A program made the translations under genes and the position numbers. This document shows, piece by piece, positions 1-8,313 of a DNA stretch of 64,000 nt. How positions within the stretch are numbered: position 1 is the stretch's first letter; each line of letters opens with the position of its first letter. The DNA lies in the NCBI GenBank assembly GCA_026394395.1, contig JAPKYK010000003.1, positions 76,547 to 140,546 on the forward strand, in the 5' to 3' direction. The DNA comes from Methanomassiliicoccales archaeon (GTDB lineage: Archaea; Thermoplasmatota; Thermoplasmata; Methanomassiliicoccales; UBA472). The notes beneath the pieces are model-generated. The model had not been told where the DNA came from. It was given only the letters and a program-made list of their open reading frames with translations, and did no database searches.

Positions 1-1
1 G

Positions 2-130
2 GTCATCGCCCCGTTGCTGTTCCTGCTCGCGGCCCTTTTAATAGAACCGAACATCTGGGTAATGATGTTCGCCATGATATGGTTGGGCGTGGGGCTTATG
101 ATGCTCTACATACCCCGGGCCGAGGATTGA
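2..130 (+). CDS. C-terminal end of a membrane protein (partial)
   Basis: The window opens inside a reading frame that runs without a stop to TGA at 128-130. The 42 visible residues form two hydrophobic stretches around a short polar loop with Glu, Pro and Asn, and end in an acidic tail. This is what the last two membrane helices of an integral membrane protein look like. No family can be named from so short a piece. It converges on the TRAM-domain gene on the other strand, whose stop begins at the next base. Confidence 0.5.
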   Translation, partial: VIAPLLFLLAALLIEPNIWVMMFAMIWLGVGLMMLYIPRAED

Positions 131-340
131 TCAGGCCTTTCGACCGAAAGCGACCTTTCTTTCTAGGCGGGTTATCCGCACCTTGACCGTCTCACCGGGC
201 GTGGCGTCCGGAACGATTATCACCAATCCGTCAATTTTGCCGATGCCATCACCCCTCTCCCCGATATCGGTGATGTTCACCTCCACGATCTGGCCTTCGG
301 TGACCGGCCTCCTCCCGGCAACGCCACGCTCATCCCGCAT
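131..340 (-). CDS. TRAM domain small RNA-binding protein
   Basis: A 69-residue protein that is almost entirely one TRAM domain, a small beta-barrel OB-like RNA-binding fold. The motifs are an EGQIVEV strand, the DIGERGDGIGKIDG loop, the IIVPDATPGETVKV strand pair and a basic KVAFGRK end. Free-standing TRAM proteins of 60-70 residues are common in euryarchaea and are thought to act as RNA chaperones. I chose ATG 340. A start at 388 would add 16 residues not typical of the family and would leave only 14 bp before the divergent FEN1 gene. A TATA-like stretch near 357-370 fits a short-leader start at 340. Confidence 0.85.
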   Translation of the reverse strand: MRDERGVAGRRPVTEGQIVEVNITDIGERGDGIGKIDGLVIIVPDATPGETVKVRITRLERKVAFGRKA

Positions 341-402
341 GGAATTATCATTGGTCGCTTGGACAATAACTTTATGGCCGGGCGCCATAAAGGTACGGGA
401 AC

Positions 403-1413
403 ATGGGAGTCAACCTATCTGACCTGGTGGTGGCCAAGGACCTGGAGCCGAGCGAGCTCATGGGCCGCACCGTGGCCATCGACGCCTACAACGCCATATA
501 CCAATTCCTGTCGGTGATCCGTCAGCCGGACGGCACTCCGCTGATGGACCCCCGGGGGCGTGTCACCTCCCACCTCGAGGGGTTGCTGAACCGGAACGCC
601 AACTTGGTGGAGATGGGCATCCGCCCTTCCTATGTCTTCGATGGGATCTCCCCGGAGAAGAAGGAGGCCACCATCAGGGAGAGGAGGGAGCGCCGGGAAT
701 CGGCCAAGAAGGAGTGGGAACAGGCCAAGGCCGAGGGCGACGTTCGAAAGGCCTATTCCAAGGCCACGCAATCATCGCGCATCACCAATGAGATCGTGCA
801 GTCCTCCCGGATATTGCTCACCCACTTGGGCATCCCGGTCATCCAGGCGCCCGAGGAGGGGGAGGCGCAGGCCGCCTACATGTGCGCCAAGGGCGATGTA
901 TGGGCCTCGGCCTCCCAAGACTTCGATTCCCTGCTCTTCGGCGCCCCCCGCCTGATACGCAACCTGACCCTTTCCGGCCGAAGGAAGATGCCGGGGCGGG
1001 AAGAATATCGTGATGTGCGCATGCAGATGGTGGACCGCCAGATCACCTTGGACTCCCTGGGCCTGGACGGACGGCAATTGGTAGCCCTCTGTATTTTGGT
1101 AGGAACGGACTTCAACCCCGGGGTCATGGGCGTGGGCCCCAAGAAGGCCCTCAAGCTCATCAAGCAGTATGGCACCTTGGCTGGATCGTTAAAATCCATG
1201 GGCATGGACATGGAAGACCTGGATAAAGTGGAGAGCATCTTCCTCGATTATGAACGGACCGACGACTACCGTTTGCAATGGGCGCAGCCGGACCGGGCCA
1301 AGGTCATGGACATGCTATGCGGGGAGTACGGTTTTTCAGAGAAAAGGGTGACCGGCGCACTGGACAAGTTCTCATCTGGCAAGAAGGACCAACGCCGCCT
1401 CGACATGTTCTAA
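403..1413 (+). CDS. fen: Flap endonuclease 1 (FEN1)
   Basis: Structure-specific 5' flap nuclease of Okazaki fragment maturation and long-patch repair, 336 residues, the usual archaeal length. The N domain starts MGVNLSDLV and has acidic metal ligands at D27, D80 (FDG), the EEGEAQ motif near 151-155, D173/D175 (QDFDS) and D236 (GTDFNPG). The helical arch near residues 88-130 is rich in Arg, Lys and Glu. A helix-hairpin-helix (GVGPKKALKL) follows the catalytic core. The protein ends in QRRLDMF, a classical C-terminal PCNA-interacting motif. A TATA-like AACTTTATGG near 366-375 lies about 30 bp upstream, so the transcript has little or no leader. Confidence 0.97.
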   Translation: MGVNLSDLVVAKDLEPSELMGRTVAIDAYNAIYQFLSVIRQPDGTPLMDPRGRVTSHLEGLLNRNANLVEMGIRPSYVFDGISPEKKEATIRERRERRESAKKEWEQAKAEGDVRKAYSKATQSSRITNEIVQSSRILLTHLGIPVIQAPEEGEAQAAYMCAKGDVWASASQDFDSLLFGAPRLIRNLTLSGRRKMPGREEYRDVRMQMVDRQITLDSLGLDGRQLVALCILVGTDFNPGVMGVGPKKALKLIKQYGTLAGSLKSMGMDMEDLDKVESIFLDYERTDDYRLQWAQPDRAKVMDMLCGEYGFSEKRVTGALDKFSSGKKDQRRLDMF

Positions 1414-1508
1414 GCATCACAATCTAGTGATAATCCGAAGTGATGGCCAGGACCAAGACATTTAAATGGGTGACCGCTTATAGAGGTGAGATAGGTCAGG
1501 GGACGGCG

Positions 1509-4500
1509 ATGATAAAGCAGGTCCAAGGTAGTTATAATCCAATTGAGCTTGAGAATGCGGTGCGAGCCCGTTGGGCCGAGACCGAGGCATATAAGAAGAC
1601 CAAAGAGCTGAGGGCTGGTGGTCCGGACTTCTATTTCGTGGACGGACCACCGTACACCACTGGTTACATTCACATGGGCACGGCCATGAACAAGACCATC
1701 AAGGATCTGATGGTCCGGTTCAAACGGATGCAGAAGTTCAATGTTACCGATACTCCGGGCTACGACATGCACGGGCTGCCCATCGAGGTCAAGGTGGAGA
1801 AGTCCATCGGGGTCAAGAACAAGAAGGAGATCGAGGAGTACGGCATAGACCGGTTCGTTGGCATATGCAAGAACTTCGCCCTGGACTTCCAGAAGCAGAT
1901 GAACGCCGACTTCAAGGAACTGGGCGTGTGGTTCGACTGGGACAAGCCGTACCTTACCATCACCCCGGGGTACATCGAGGCCGCCTGGTGGACGCTCAAG
2001 AGGGCCTACGACAAGGGACTGCTGGTCAGAGCCAGCCGCGTTCTTCCCGGATGCCCGCGCTGCGAGACGGCCCTGGCCGAAGCGGAGATCGATTACTGGG
2101 ACGAGAAGGACCCCTCGATCTACGTCAAGTTCAAACTAAAGGACGACCCCAAGGTCTCGTTGCTCATCTGGACCACCACGCCCTGGACCCTGCCGGCCAA
2201 TCTGGCCGTGGCCGCCCATCCCGACTTCGAATATGTCAAGGTGCGCTATCGTAGGATAGGGGAGACGGACACCGTCATCCTGCTCAAGGGAAGGGAGGAG
2301 GAAATCAAGGACCTGGGCGGCTGGGAGAAATACGAGCTGCTGCAGGTCATCCAGGGCGACGACCTGGTGGGCGTTGAGTACATCACTCCTTTCATCGATG
2401 AGGTGCCCTATCAGAATTCGGCCAGCGGCAAGTGGTTGCACAAGGTCATCCCCTCCAAGACGGTCGAGGCCACCAACACTGGCCTGGTGCACATAGCCCC
2501 GGGGCATGGCCCCGAGGACTTCGACCTGGGAAAGGAGTTCGGCCTGGAACCCTTCTGTCCAGTGGACGAGGCCGGGAACTTCACCCAATTGGTCGGGGAG
2601 AAGTACCAGGGAATGAACATCAAGAAGGCGAACCCCGAACTGCTCAAGGACCTGGAGGAGAAGGACCGCCTGTTCTTCAACGGGCTGATCGAGCACCGCT
2701 TCGGTCACTGCTGGAGATGCAAATCTCCAGTGCTCTTCCGCACTACCAGCCAATGGTTCCTGCGAGTGACGCAGGTCAAGAACCAGATGCTGGAGGAGAT
2801 AGAAAAGGTTCGTTGGACCCCAGACTGGGCCGGGTCGTCCCGAGAGTACGACTGGACCGTCAACGCCCGGGACTGGTGCATATCCCGCCAGAGGTACTGG
2901 GGCATACCCATCCCCGTATGGTTGTGCCACTGCGGGGAGATGAAGGTCATCGGGATGGTGGACGAGCTCAAGGGGGCCGAAGGCTTCCGCGAGGACATGG
3001 AGCTCCACCGCCCCTGGATAGACGCGGTGAAGCTCACCTGCCCTAAATGCGGCGGGCAGATGAGCCGCGTGCCGGACGTCCTGGACGTCTGGTTCGATTC
3101 GGCGGTGGCCTCCTGGGCCCAGCTAGGGTTCCCGGGAAGAACGGACGCCTTCGAGAGGCTGTGGCCGGCCAAGTTCATCGTGGAGGCGCACGATCAGACC
3201 CGCGGCTGGTTCTATTCGCAGCTCGCCGCGGGCGTTATCGCCTTCGGACGCGCCCCTTACGAGTCAGTGCTAATGCACGGATGGATGCTGGACAGCCACG
3301 GGCTGCCCATGTCCAAGAGCCGGGGCAACGTGGTGGAGCCGGGCAAGGTCATCAAAGAGCACGGAGCCGACGCCCTGCGCTTCTACCTGATCAAGACCTC
3401 CGCCCCCTGGGACGACATACCCTTCCAGTTAGAAGGTGTCAAGAACGCCCGGAAGACCCTCAACGTGTTCTGGAATGTGGTCAACTTCGCCACCACCTAC
3501 ATGGCCATCGATAAGTTCGACCCCAAAATCGTAAGCCGGGAGGGAGTGCACGCCCATCTGCGCCAGGAGGACGTATGGCTGATCTCGCGCACCGAGAAGC
3601 TGAAGAACGAGGTCACCCGCCAGGTGAACGCCCTCGAGCTGCATAAGGCCGGAAGGGCCATCGAGGATTACATCCTGGACGACCTCTCCCGCTGGTACGT
3701 GAGGCTGATACGCGACCGCATGTGGAGCGAGGAAGGCGACTCCGGCAAACTGGCCGCCTACCGCACCTTGTACGATGCCATAATGGACACCACCCTGTTG
3801 CTGGCGCCGATCTGCCCCCATCTGGCCGAAGAGATCTACCAGTATATGGACGGCAGCAAGGTCAGCGTGCACATGATGGATTGGCCAGGCAGTGACCTGA
3901 CCCGAGTGGACGAGCGGCTGGAGAAGACCATGTCCATGGTCCAGGAGATCGTGGACACGGTCACCCGCGAACGCCAGCTCAAGAACGTTAAGCTGCGCTG
4001 GCCCATGAAGAGGATCATAATCAAAGTGAACAACAACGACAGCCTGGCCGCCCTGCGGTCCATGGAGGACATACTCCTTTCCCAGTCCAACGTCAAGAAG
4101 GTGGAGTACGTGTCCGCGGGCGAGGAATGGTCCGAAACGGTCTTGAACGTCGTCCCCAACCCCCTGGCCATCGGCAAGGTCTATCGCCAGTGGGCCTCCA
4201 AGATAGCCGTGCTGCTGCAGAGCCGCCCGGCAACTATGATCAAGGAGAGCATGCAGCGCGGAGAGTACTCCCTCGGGATTGAGGGGCAGCTCATCAAGAT
4301 CGAGCCGAACATGGTCTCCTTCAACATTTCATTGCCGAAGAACGTCTACGCCGCCACCTTCAGCGGGGGCGAGCTATACCTGGACTTCGAGGTCACCAGG
4401 GAGATAGAGGCCGAGGGCTTCGCCCGGGAGATAATCCGCCGGGTGCAGCAGACCCGCAAGGACATGAAGCTGGACGTAGAGGAGTTCGTCAAGGTGGAGG

Positions 4501-5669
4501 TCACCGCCGAGTCCAAGGTCTCCGAGTACCTGAAGATATGGAAGGCCCACATCATGAGCGAGGTGCGCTCCAAGTCCATGGAGATAGTACCAGAGGTCCA
4601 CGGGGAGATGGTGGGCAAGTGGGAGATCGAAGGGGAGAAGGTGGACATCGGGGTCAGCTCCCTGAACCTGAAGGATGCGATAAAGGAGCTGACTATGATC
4701 CCGGGCATATCCTCAAAGGCCGCCGAGGCGCTGGTGGATGCCGGCGTGCGCAACGCTTCCGACCTCAAGCTGCTGACCGAGGAGCAGATAGAGGAACGAA
4801 CCAAGCTGAGCAAGCCCGATGTGCGCAAGGTGTTGCATTACTTCGACCGTTCCACGGAGACCTGCAAGGCCGTTCCGGAAGCGGTGGGAAAGGTCCTGAG
4901 CAAACCGGAGCTGATGCCCTATCTCATGCGCATACCGCGCATGAACGAGCTGAAGGCCGAGATGCTCTACGATGCTGGCTACGATTCCATAGAAAAGCTG
5001 GAGAACGCCAACAAGGACGCTCTGAAGGGCGTGCCGGGCTTAGGCACCAAGACCATCGAGGAGATCACCAAGTACATCGGCGAGGGCGGTTTCCATCGCT
5101 GTTCCGTCTGCCCTAAGTGCGGAAGCGCCGTCACGGCGGCCGACCTGATCTGCCCATCATGTAATACCTCGCTGGTGGGCGAGGCAGAGGAAGAGACCGA
5201 GGCTACGACCAAAGTGCAGGGGCTCCAGGACGGATACAGCTACCTCATAAAGGACGACCGCTCCGACCGATCCTACCAGCTGTTCATGGACCAGGTCAAG
5301 AAGGGCAGCAAAGGTTACTGCGTGACCAGGAACTATCCCCTCAAGATACGAGGGAAATACGAGCTGGGCGACACGCCCATCATCTGGCTGAGCAACGTGG
5401 GCAAGGAGGACAGCCTGCGGCCCAAGGACCTCGAGAAGCTCAGCTATTCGTTAGAGCAGTTCCTGAGCAAGGGCAAGGGGGTGGTGTTGCTGGACGGGTT
5501 GGAGTACCTGATCACCAACAACAACTTCCTGACCGTGCTACGCTTCGTGCAATCTCTGCGGGACCAGGTGGCCATAAATAGCTCCATCATGCTGATGGTG
5601 CTGAACCCCTCCACCCTGGACGCCAACGAGCTGAACCTGCTGGAGAAAGAGGTGGACGGGACCTTATAG
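1509..5669 (+). CDS. ileS: Isoleucyl-tRNA synthetase with C-terminal HhH, zinc-ribbon and DUF835 domains
   Basis: Charges tRNA-Ile. The class I HIGH-type motif appears as HMGT at residues 55-58 and KMSKS as MSKS at about 601-604, both in the archaeal form. The ordinary synthetase ends near residue 1050. Then come two helix-hairpin-helix repeats (about 1055-1110 and 1135-1190, with IPGISSKAAEAL and VPGLGTKTIEEI), a four-Cys zinc ribbon (about 1197-1225) and a DUF835-like domain (about 1241-1386). The total is 1386 residues against roughly 1050 for the family. ATG 1509 precedes the conserved synthetase N-terminus; the frame is open upstream to 1440 but that part is not family-like. The stop is TAG and overlaps the convergent Nudix-fusion gene by 6 bp. 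Confidence 0.95.
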   Translation: MIKQVQGSYNPIELENAVRARWAETEAYKKTKELRAGGPDFYFVDGPPYTTGYIHMGTAMNKTIKDLMVRFKRMQKFNVTDTPGYDMHGLPIEVKVEKSIGVKNKKEIEEYGIDRFVGICKNFALDFQKQMNADFKELGVWFDWDKPYLTITPGYIEAAWWTLKRAYDKGLLVRASRVLPGCPRCETALAEAEIDYWDEKDPSIYVKFKLKDDPKVSLLIWTTTPWTLPANLAVAAHPDFEYVKVRYRRIGETDTVILLKGREEEIKDLGGWEKYELLQVIQGDDLVGVEYITPFIDEVPYQNSASGKWLHKVIPSKTVEATNTGLVHIAPGHGPEDFDLGKEFGLEPFCPVDEAGNFTQLVGEKYQGMNIKKANPELLKDLEEKDRLFFNGLIEHRFGHCWRCKSPVLFRTTSQWFLRVTQVKNQMLEEIEKVRWTPDWAGSSREYDWTVNARDWCISRQRYWGIPIPVWLCHCGEMKVIGMVDELKGAEGFREDMELHRPWIDAVKLTCPKCGGQMSRVPDVLDVWFDSAVASWAQLGFPGRTDAFERLWPAKFIVEAHDQTRGWFYSQLAAGVIAFGRAPYESVLMHGWMLDSHGLPMSKSRGNVVEPGKVIKEHGADALRFYLIKTSAPWDDIPFQLEGVKNARKTLNVFWNVVNFATTYMAIDKFDPKIVSREGVHAHLRQEDVWLISRTEKLKNEVTRQVNALELHKAGRAIEDYILDDLSRWYVRLIRDRMWSEEGDSGKLAAYRTLYDAIMDTTLLLAPICPHLAEEIYQYMDGSKVSVHMMDWPGSDLTRVDERLEKTMSMVQEIVDTVTRERQLKNVKLRWPMKRIIIKVNNNDSLAALRSMEDILLSQSNVKKVEYVSAGEEWSETVLNVVPNPLAIGKVYRQWASKIAVLLQSRPATMIKESMQRGEYSLGIEGQLIKIEPNMVSFNISLPKNVYAATFSGGELYLDFEVTREIEAEGFAREIIRRVQQTRKDMKLDVEEFVKVEVTAESKVSEYLKIWKAHIMSEVRSKSMEIVPEVHGEMVGKWEIEGEKVDIGVSSLNLKDAIKELTMIPGISSKAAEALVDAGVRNASDLKLLTEEQIEERTKLSKPDVRKVLHYFDRSTETCKAVPEAVGKVLSKPELMPYLMRIPRMNELKAEMLYDAGYDSIEKLENANKDALKGVPGLGTKTIEEITKYIGEGGFHRCSVCPKCGSAVTAADLICPSCNTSLVGEAEEETEATTKVQGLQDGYSYLIKDDRSDRSYQLFMDQVKKGSKGYCVTRNYPLKIRGKYELGDTPIIWLSNVGKEDSLRPKDLEKLSYSLEQFLSKGKGVVLLDGLEYLITNNNFLTVLRFVQSLRDQVAINSSIMLMVLNPSTLDANELNLLEKEVDGTL

Positions 5670-6437
5670 GCCGAGCGCTTCCAGCACCTTGCGGAAGCCG
5701 GGTACCGTGTCGTACTGCGGGAGCTGGTCCAGGTTCGCCCAGGTGCACTCGGTGTGCTCCCAGTCGAGGGTGACCTTCTCGTCCTCTACTTCGAATAGGA
5801 AAGGATATATGGTCCACAGATAGGCCCCGTCGCGCACGCGCAGCGCCTCCGTCCTCTTCTCGATGCGGGCGGTAGTGATGCATGTCTCTTCCATAACCTC
5901 TTTTAAGGCGGTCTCTTCCGGCTTCTCGCCGCGCTCGATATAACCGCTGACCGCGGCCCACTTCCCCTTGTTCGTGCCTACCTTCTGGCTGCGCTTTAGG
6001 ATCAATATCTTCCCTTTACACCGAAGTACACAGGTGACCACCTTCTTCTCCACCAGGTCCATCATGTCCAAGGAATCTCCGTTGACCACGGCGCGGTCGC
6101 CCTCCCTGAGAATGGATATGTCCAATAAATCGATCATCGGGATGCCGGCCATGACCGCCCCGGTAGACACGATCGTCTCCGCCTGGGCATTGATTATCGC
6201 CGCGGGCAGGTGCCCGTTCTTCTTCAGGTCCATTATGGTATAGGAACCGACGGTCGAGCCTTTTCCGCAGGGGAACACAAGTATGCGTCCGTCGATGTTC
6301 TCCCCTTCCCGCCCGGAGGCGACGGTGAACAGACCGGTCACGGGGTCCACTCCTCCCAGGAAGCTGAACGGTTCGTTCATTACCATCATTCTTCCGATCG
6401 CTTTGCCGCTGAATATCACACGACCTTTAATCTTCAC
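5664..6437 (-). CDS. Phosphomevalonate dehydratase small subunit (aconitase X swivel, DUF126) fused to a Nudix hydrolase domain
   Basis: Residues 1 to about 128 are the DUF126 swivel domain, the small subunit of aconitase-X enzymes. In archaea this subunit belongs to mevalonate 5-phosphate dehydratase of the archaeal mevalonate pathway; GKGSTVGSY near residue 58-66 and the ETIVSTGAVMAGIPMID segment are typical. Residues about 130-257 are a Nudix domain. Its box runs 165-187 as G-x5-E-x7-K-E-V-M-E-E, with Lys in place of the usual Arg and Cys in place of the last Gly; the metal-binding Glu residues are kept. The small subunit is usually a free protein of about 130 residues. The gene starts inside the large subunit's stop (ATGA overlap, 6434-6437), so the two are translationally coupled. 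Confidence 0.85.
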   Translation of the reverse strand: MKIKGRVIFSGKAIGRMMVMNEPFSFLGGVDPVTGLFTVASGREGENIDGRILVFPCGKGSTVGSYTIMDLKKNGHLPAAIINAQAETIVSTGAVMAGIPMIDLLDISILREGDRAVVNGDSLDMMDLVEKKVVTCVLRCKGKILILKRSQKVGTNKGKWAAVSGYIERGEKPEETALKEVMEETCITTARIEKRTEALRVRDGAYLWTIYPFLFEVEDEKVTLDWEHTECTWANLDQLPQYDTVPGFRKVLEALGL

Positions 6438-7615
6438 AAAATCATCTCCAGTAGTTCACGCTGAGAACCGCAGAAAACCTTCTGCGAGCATAGTCCGGGC
6501 AAGTAGGCACAGGCCTTCGCCGAATCGCTGGCGGTGACCTTATGCAGTCCTTCGATGGGCGCCACCACCATGCAGGTGTCGCACAGCACCTTCCCGAAAC
6601 GCTCCAGGACCGCCCGTTCCTTCGGGCATCTTAGCCACACGCCTTTGGAGGTGCAGAACCACACCTCTACGTCGCCCTTCTTGACCTTCCCGTCCAGCTT
6701 GGCCGCCAGTTCCTTCATCTCTCTCTCCGAGAGGTGGGGGCAGCCTATGGCTATCAGGTCCGGTTTCGTTCCGGTGCGGAGCCGCTTTACCGTATCCTCC
6801 AGGTCCTGGCGGGTTACGCTGAGCGTGGGCAGCCCTGCCAGGGAGGCGGGCTGCTCGGGGGTGACCCCTTCCACCATGAACATGGCCACGGAACCGGAGG
6901 CGGCCATGGCCGCCGCCAGCGACTTCAGCCCATTGACGTCGTGGCCCAGGCCGCGGAAGAAAGGCACGCAGGCTCCGAGCTTCCTTCCCACGGTGTGCCC
7001 TACTATAGACCATTCGTCCTGGCCTATACCTTCCTCCACCTGCACCACGTGCGTGGCCTTCCGGTTCTGCTCCAAGTGCAGACCGTAGTTAGGCGTGCGA
7101 CCGGTGATGGCCGCGGCCAGCGCTCCCGGCCCCCCTTCCCGGTTGGTACGAGCCCCGAGGACGGAGTTGGCAAAGGAGAGGGCGGAGGACTCCGCCCAGG
7201 CGATATGGTCGCCCACCTTGGGGCGATTGGTCAGCAGATAAGGGGTGCAGGTGCAGTTGATCTCCACTCCCATCTTCTCGTATAAGCTGATGATGTGCAG
7301 CTGCCTTTTGGCGAAATGCTCGCTGACCCCCATCTCTTTCCAGCGTTCCGTGTCCATTCCCATGGGATTGAGGGTGGTGGGCACGCATACCTTGGAATCC
7401 TTGGCCATCTCTTCAAGGAAATCGATCCCGCCCTCGCCTATGGTCTTGTACGAAACGCCAGAAAGATGCGCGGAGGTGATGGGGATGAGCCGGTCTGCCC
7501 TGTAGATCTTGCCGAGGGCCGCCAGCAGCTCCATGGCCTTCTGCTTGCCGCGCCCTTCCTTGCCGGCAAGCATGGACGTCTCTTCGGGGGTCAGTTGCAT
7601 GATTTCCGAAAACAA
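6434..7615 (-). CDS. Phosphomevalonate dehydratase large subunit (aconitase X, DUF521)
   Basis: Catalytic Fe-S subunit of the aconitase X family, 393 residues, full length. Family-typical segments include the LIPITSAHLSGVSYKTIGEGG N-terminal region, NPMGMD, CTPYLL and AWAESSALSFANSVLGARTNREGGP. Archaeal members dehydrate (R)-5-phosphomevalonate to trans-anhydromevalonate 5-phosphate on the way to isopentenyl diphosphate and the ether lipids. The homologous bacterial proteins act on hydroxyproline derivatives, but the archaeal context favours the mevalonate role. It is followed with a 4-bp overlap by its small subunit. A tRNA-Arg gene lies just upstream. Confidence 0.9.
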   Translation of the reverse strand: MFSEIMQLTPEETSMLAGKEGRGKQKAMELLAALGKIYRADRLIPITSAHLSGVSYKTIGEGGIDFLEEMAKDSKVCVPTTLNPMGMDTERWKEMGVSEHFAKRQLHIISLYEKMGVEINCTCTPYLLTNRPKVGDHIAWAESSALSFANSVLGARTNREGGPGALAAAITGRTPNYGLHLEQNRKATHVVQVEEGIGQDEWSIVGHTVGRKLGACVPFFRGLGHDVNGLKSLAAAMAASGSVAMFMVEGVTPEQPASLAGLPTLSVTRQDLEDTVKRLRTGTKPDLIAIGCPHLSEREMKELAAKLDGKVKKGDVEVWFCTSKGVWLRCPKERAVLERFGKVLCDTCMVVAPIEGLHKVTASDSAKACAYLPGLCSQKVFCGSQRELLEMIL

Positions 7616-7657
7616 GCTCGATGGATAAGTATGTAGTGGAAAATAGTAAAGGAAAGG

Positions 7658-7731
7658 CGGGCCTGTGGGGATTTGAACCCCAGTTCGAGGCTCCGGAGGC
7701 CTCAGTGATATCCAAGCTACACTACAGGCCC
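7658..7731 (-). tRNA. tRNA-Arg (anticodon CCG)
   Basis: Read on the minus strand from 7731, the acceptor GGGCCTG pairs with CAGGCCC, and the discriminator is G. The anticodon stem GAGGC/GCCTC encloses loop CTCCGGA, giving anticodon CCG for the arginine codon CGG. The T arm is TGGGG-TTCAAAT-CCCCA and the D arm is of the GTGTAGC type. It is 74 nt with no intron, and CCA is not encoded. Confidence 0.95.
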
Positions 7732-7803
7732 GTGGTCATTGGGAAGGTCCCACGACCTATCAACCTGTGACCCTCTTGGAGAGGGGAAGATCGAGGCTGA
7801 CGT

Positions 7804-7995
7804 TCACTTCTTCTTGAACTCGGTGTAGCCGCACTTGCCGCAGGAGGTGCGGTCCTTGTGCTCGGCCAGGAATACACCCGGCCCGCATTTGGGGCAGCTC
7901 TTCTTGACCCGTTCCAGCTTGTCTCCCTTGATCTGGTAATAGTCCTTCTTGGCCGAGGGGGCACCCTTCTTGACTTCCTTCTTCTTCGCAGCCAT
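7804..7995 (-). CDS. rps27ae: 30S ribosomal protein S27ae
   Basis: Small zinc-ribbon ribosomal protein of 63 residues. A lysine-rich N-terminus ([10 protein letters not shown]) is followed by [20 protein letters not shown], and a second Cys pair lies in [12 protein letters not shown], so four Cys bind one zinc. It sits directly after S24e (3 bp apart) at the end of the rpoE operon, the conserved archaeal order. I chose the ATG at 7995; an ATG six bases upstream is also possible. Confidence 0.95.
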   Translation of the reverse strand: MAAKKKEVKKGAPSAKKDYYQIKGDKLERVKKSCPKCGPGVFLAEHKDRTSCGKCGYTEFKKK

Positions 7996-8004
7996 GGTCA
8001 CACC

Positions 8005-8313
8005 TTACTTCTTCTTGGCGGCTTTCTTCGGTTCCGCCAGCCCGTTACGGGCCTGGATGTAGTTCTTCTCGAACTTCTTGGCCGACTCGGCGCTGCCGTA
8101 CACCTTGGCGTAGCCGACGCTCACGCTCAATCCGAACTCGGTCTCCATGTGGTCGATGACGACCTTGTCCTTGCTGACCGCAAGCGCTTCCGCCAGCTTG
8201 GCCTTCACATCGGCCCTCTTGGGGGAGCCCTCTCCGCGGTGGTCGGCCTTGAAGGACACTTCGGTGCGGTCCAGCAGGGCGTTGGGCTTCTTGCTCTCTA
8301 TCTCGATCTTCAC
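8005..8313 (-). CDS. rps24e: 30S ribosomal protein S24e
   Basis: A 102-residue ribosomal protein, normal archaeal length. It starts MKIEIESKKPNALLDRTEV and contains the DHRGEGSPKRADVKAKLAEAL segment, the most conserved part of S24e. It ends in a Lys/Ala-rich tail. Its start overlaps the stop of the dephospho-CoA kinase gene (8310-8313, ATGA), so the two are coupled. Next is S27ae. Confidence 0.96.
   Translation of the reverse strand: MKIEIESKKPNALLDRTEVSFKADHRGEGSPKRADVKAKLAEALAVSKDKVVIDHMETEFGLSVSVGYAKVYGSAESAKKFEKNYIQARNGLAEPKKAAKKK

Noticed and set aside
1440-1508. A longer ileS start at 1440
   Set aside because: The 23 extra residues are not synthetase-like, and ATG 1509 begins the conserved N-terminus.
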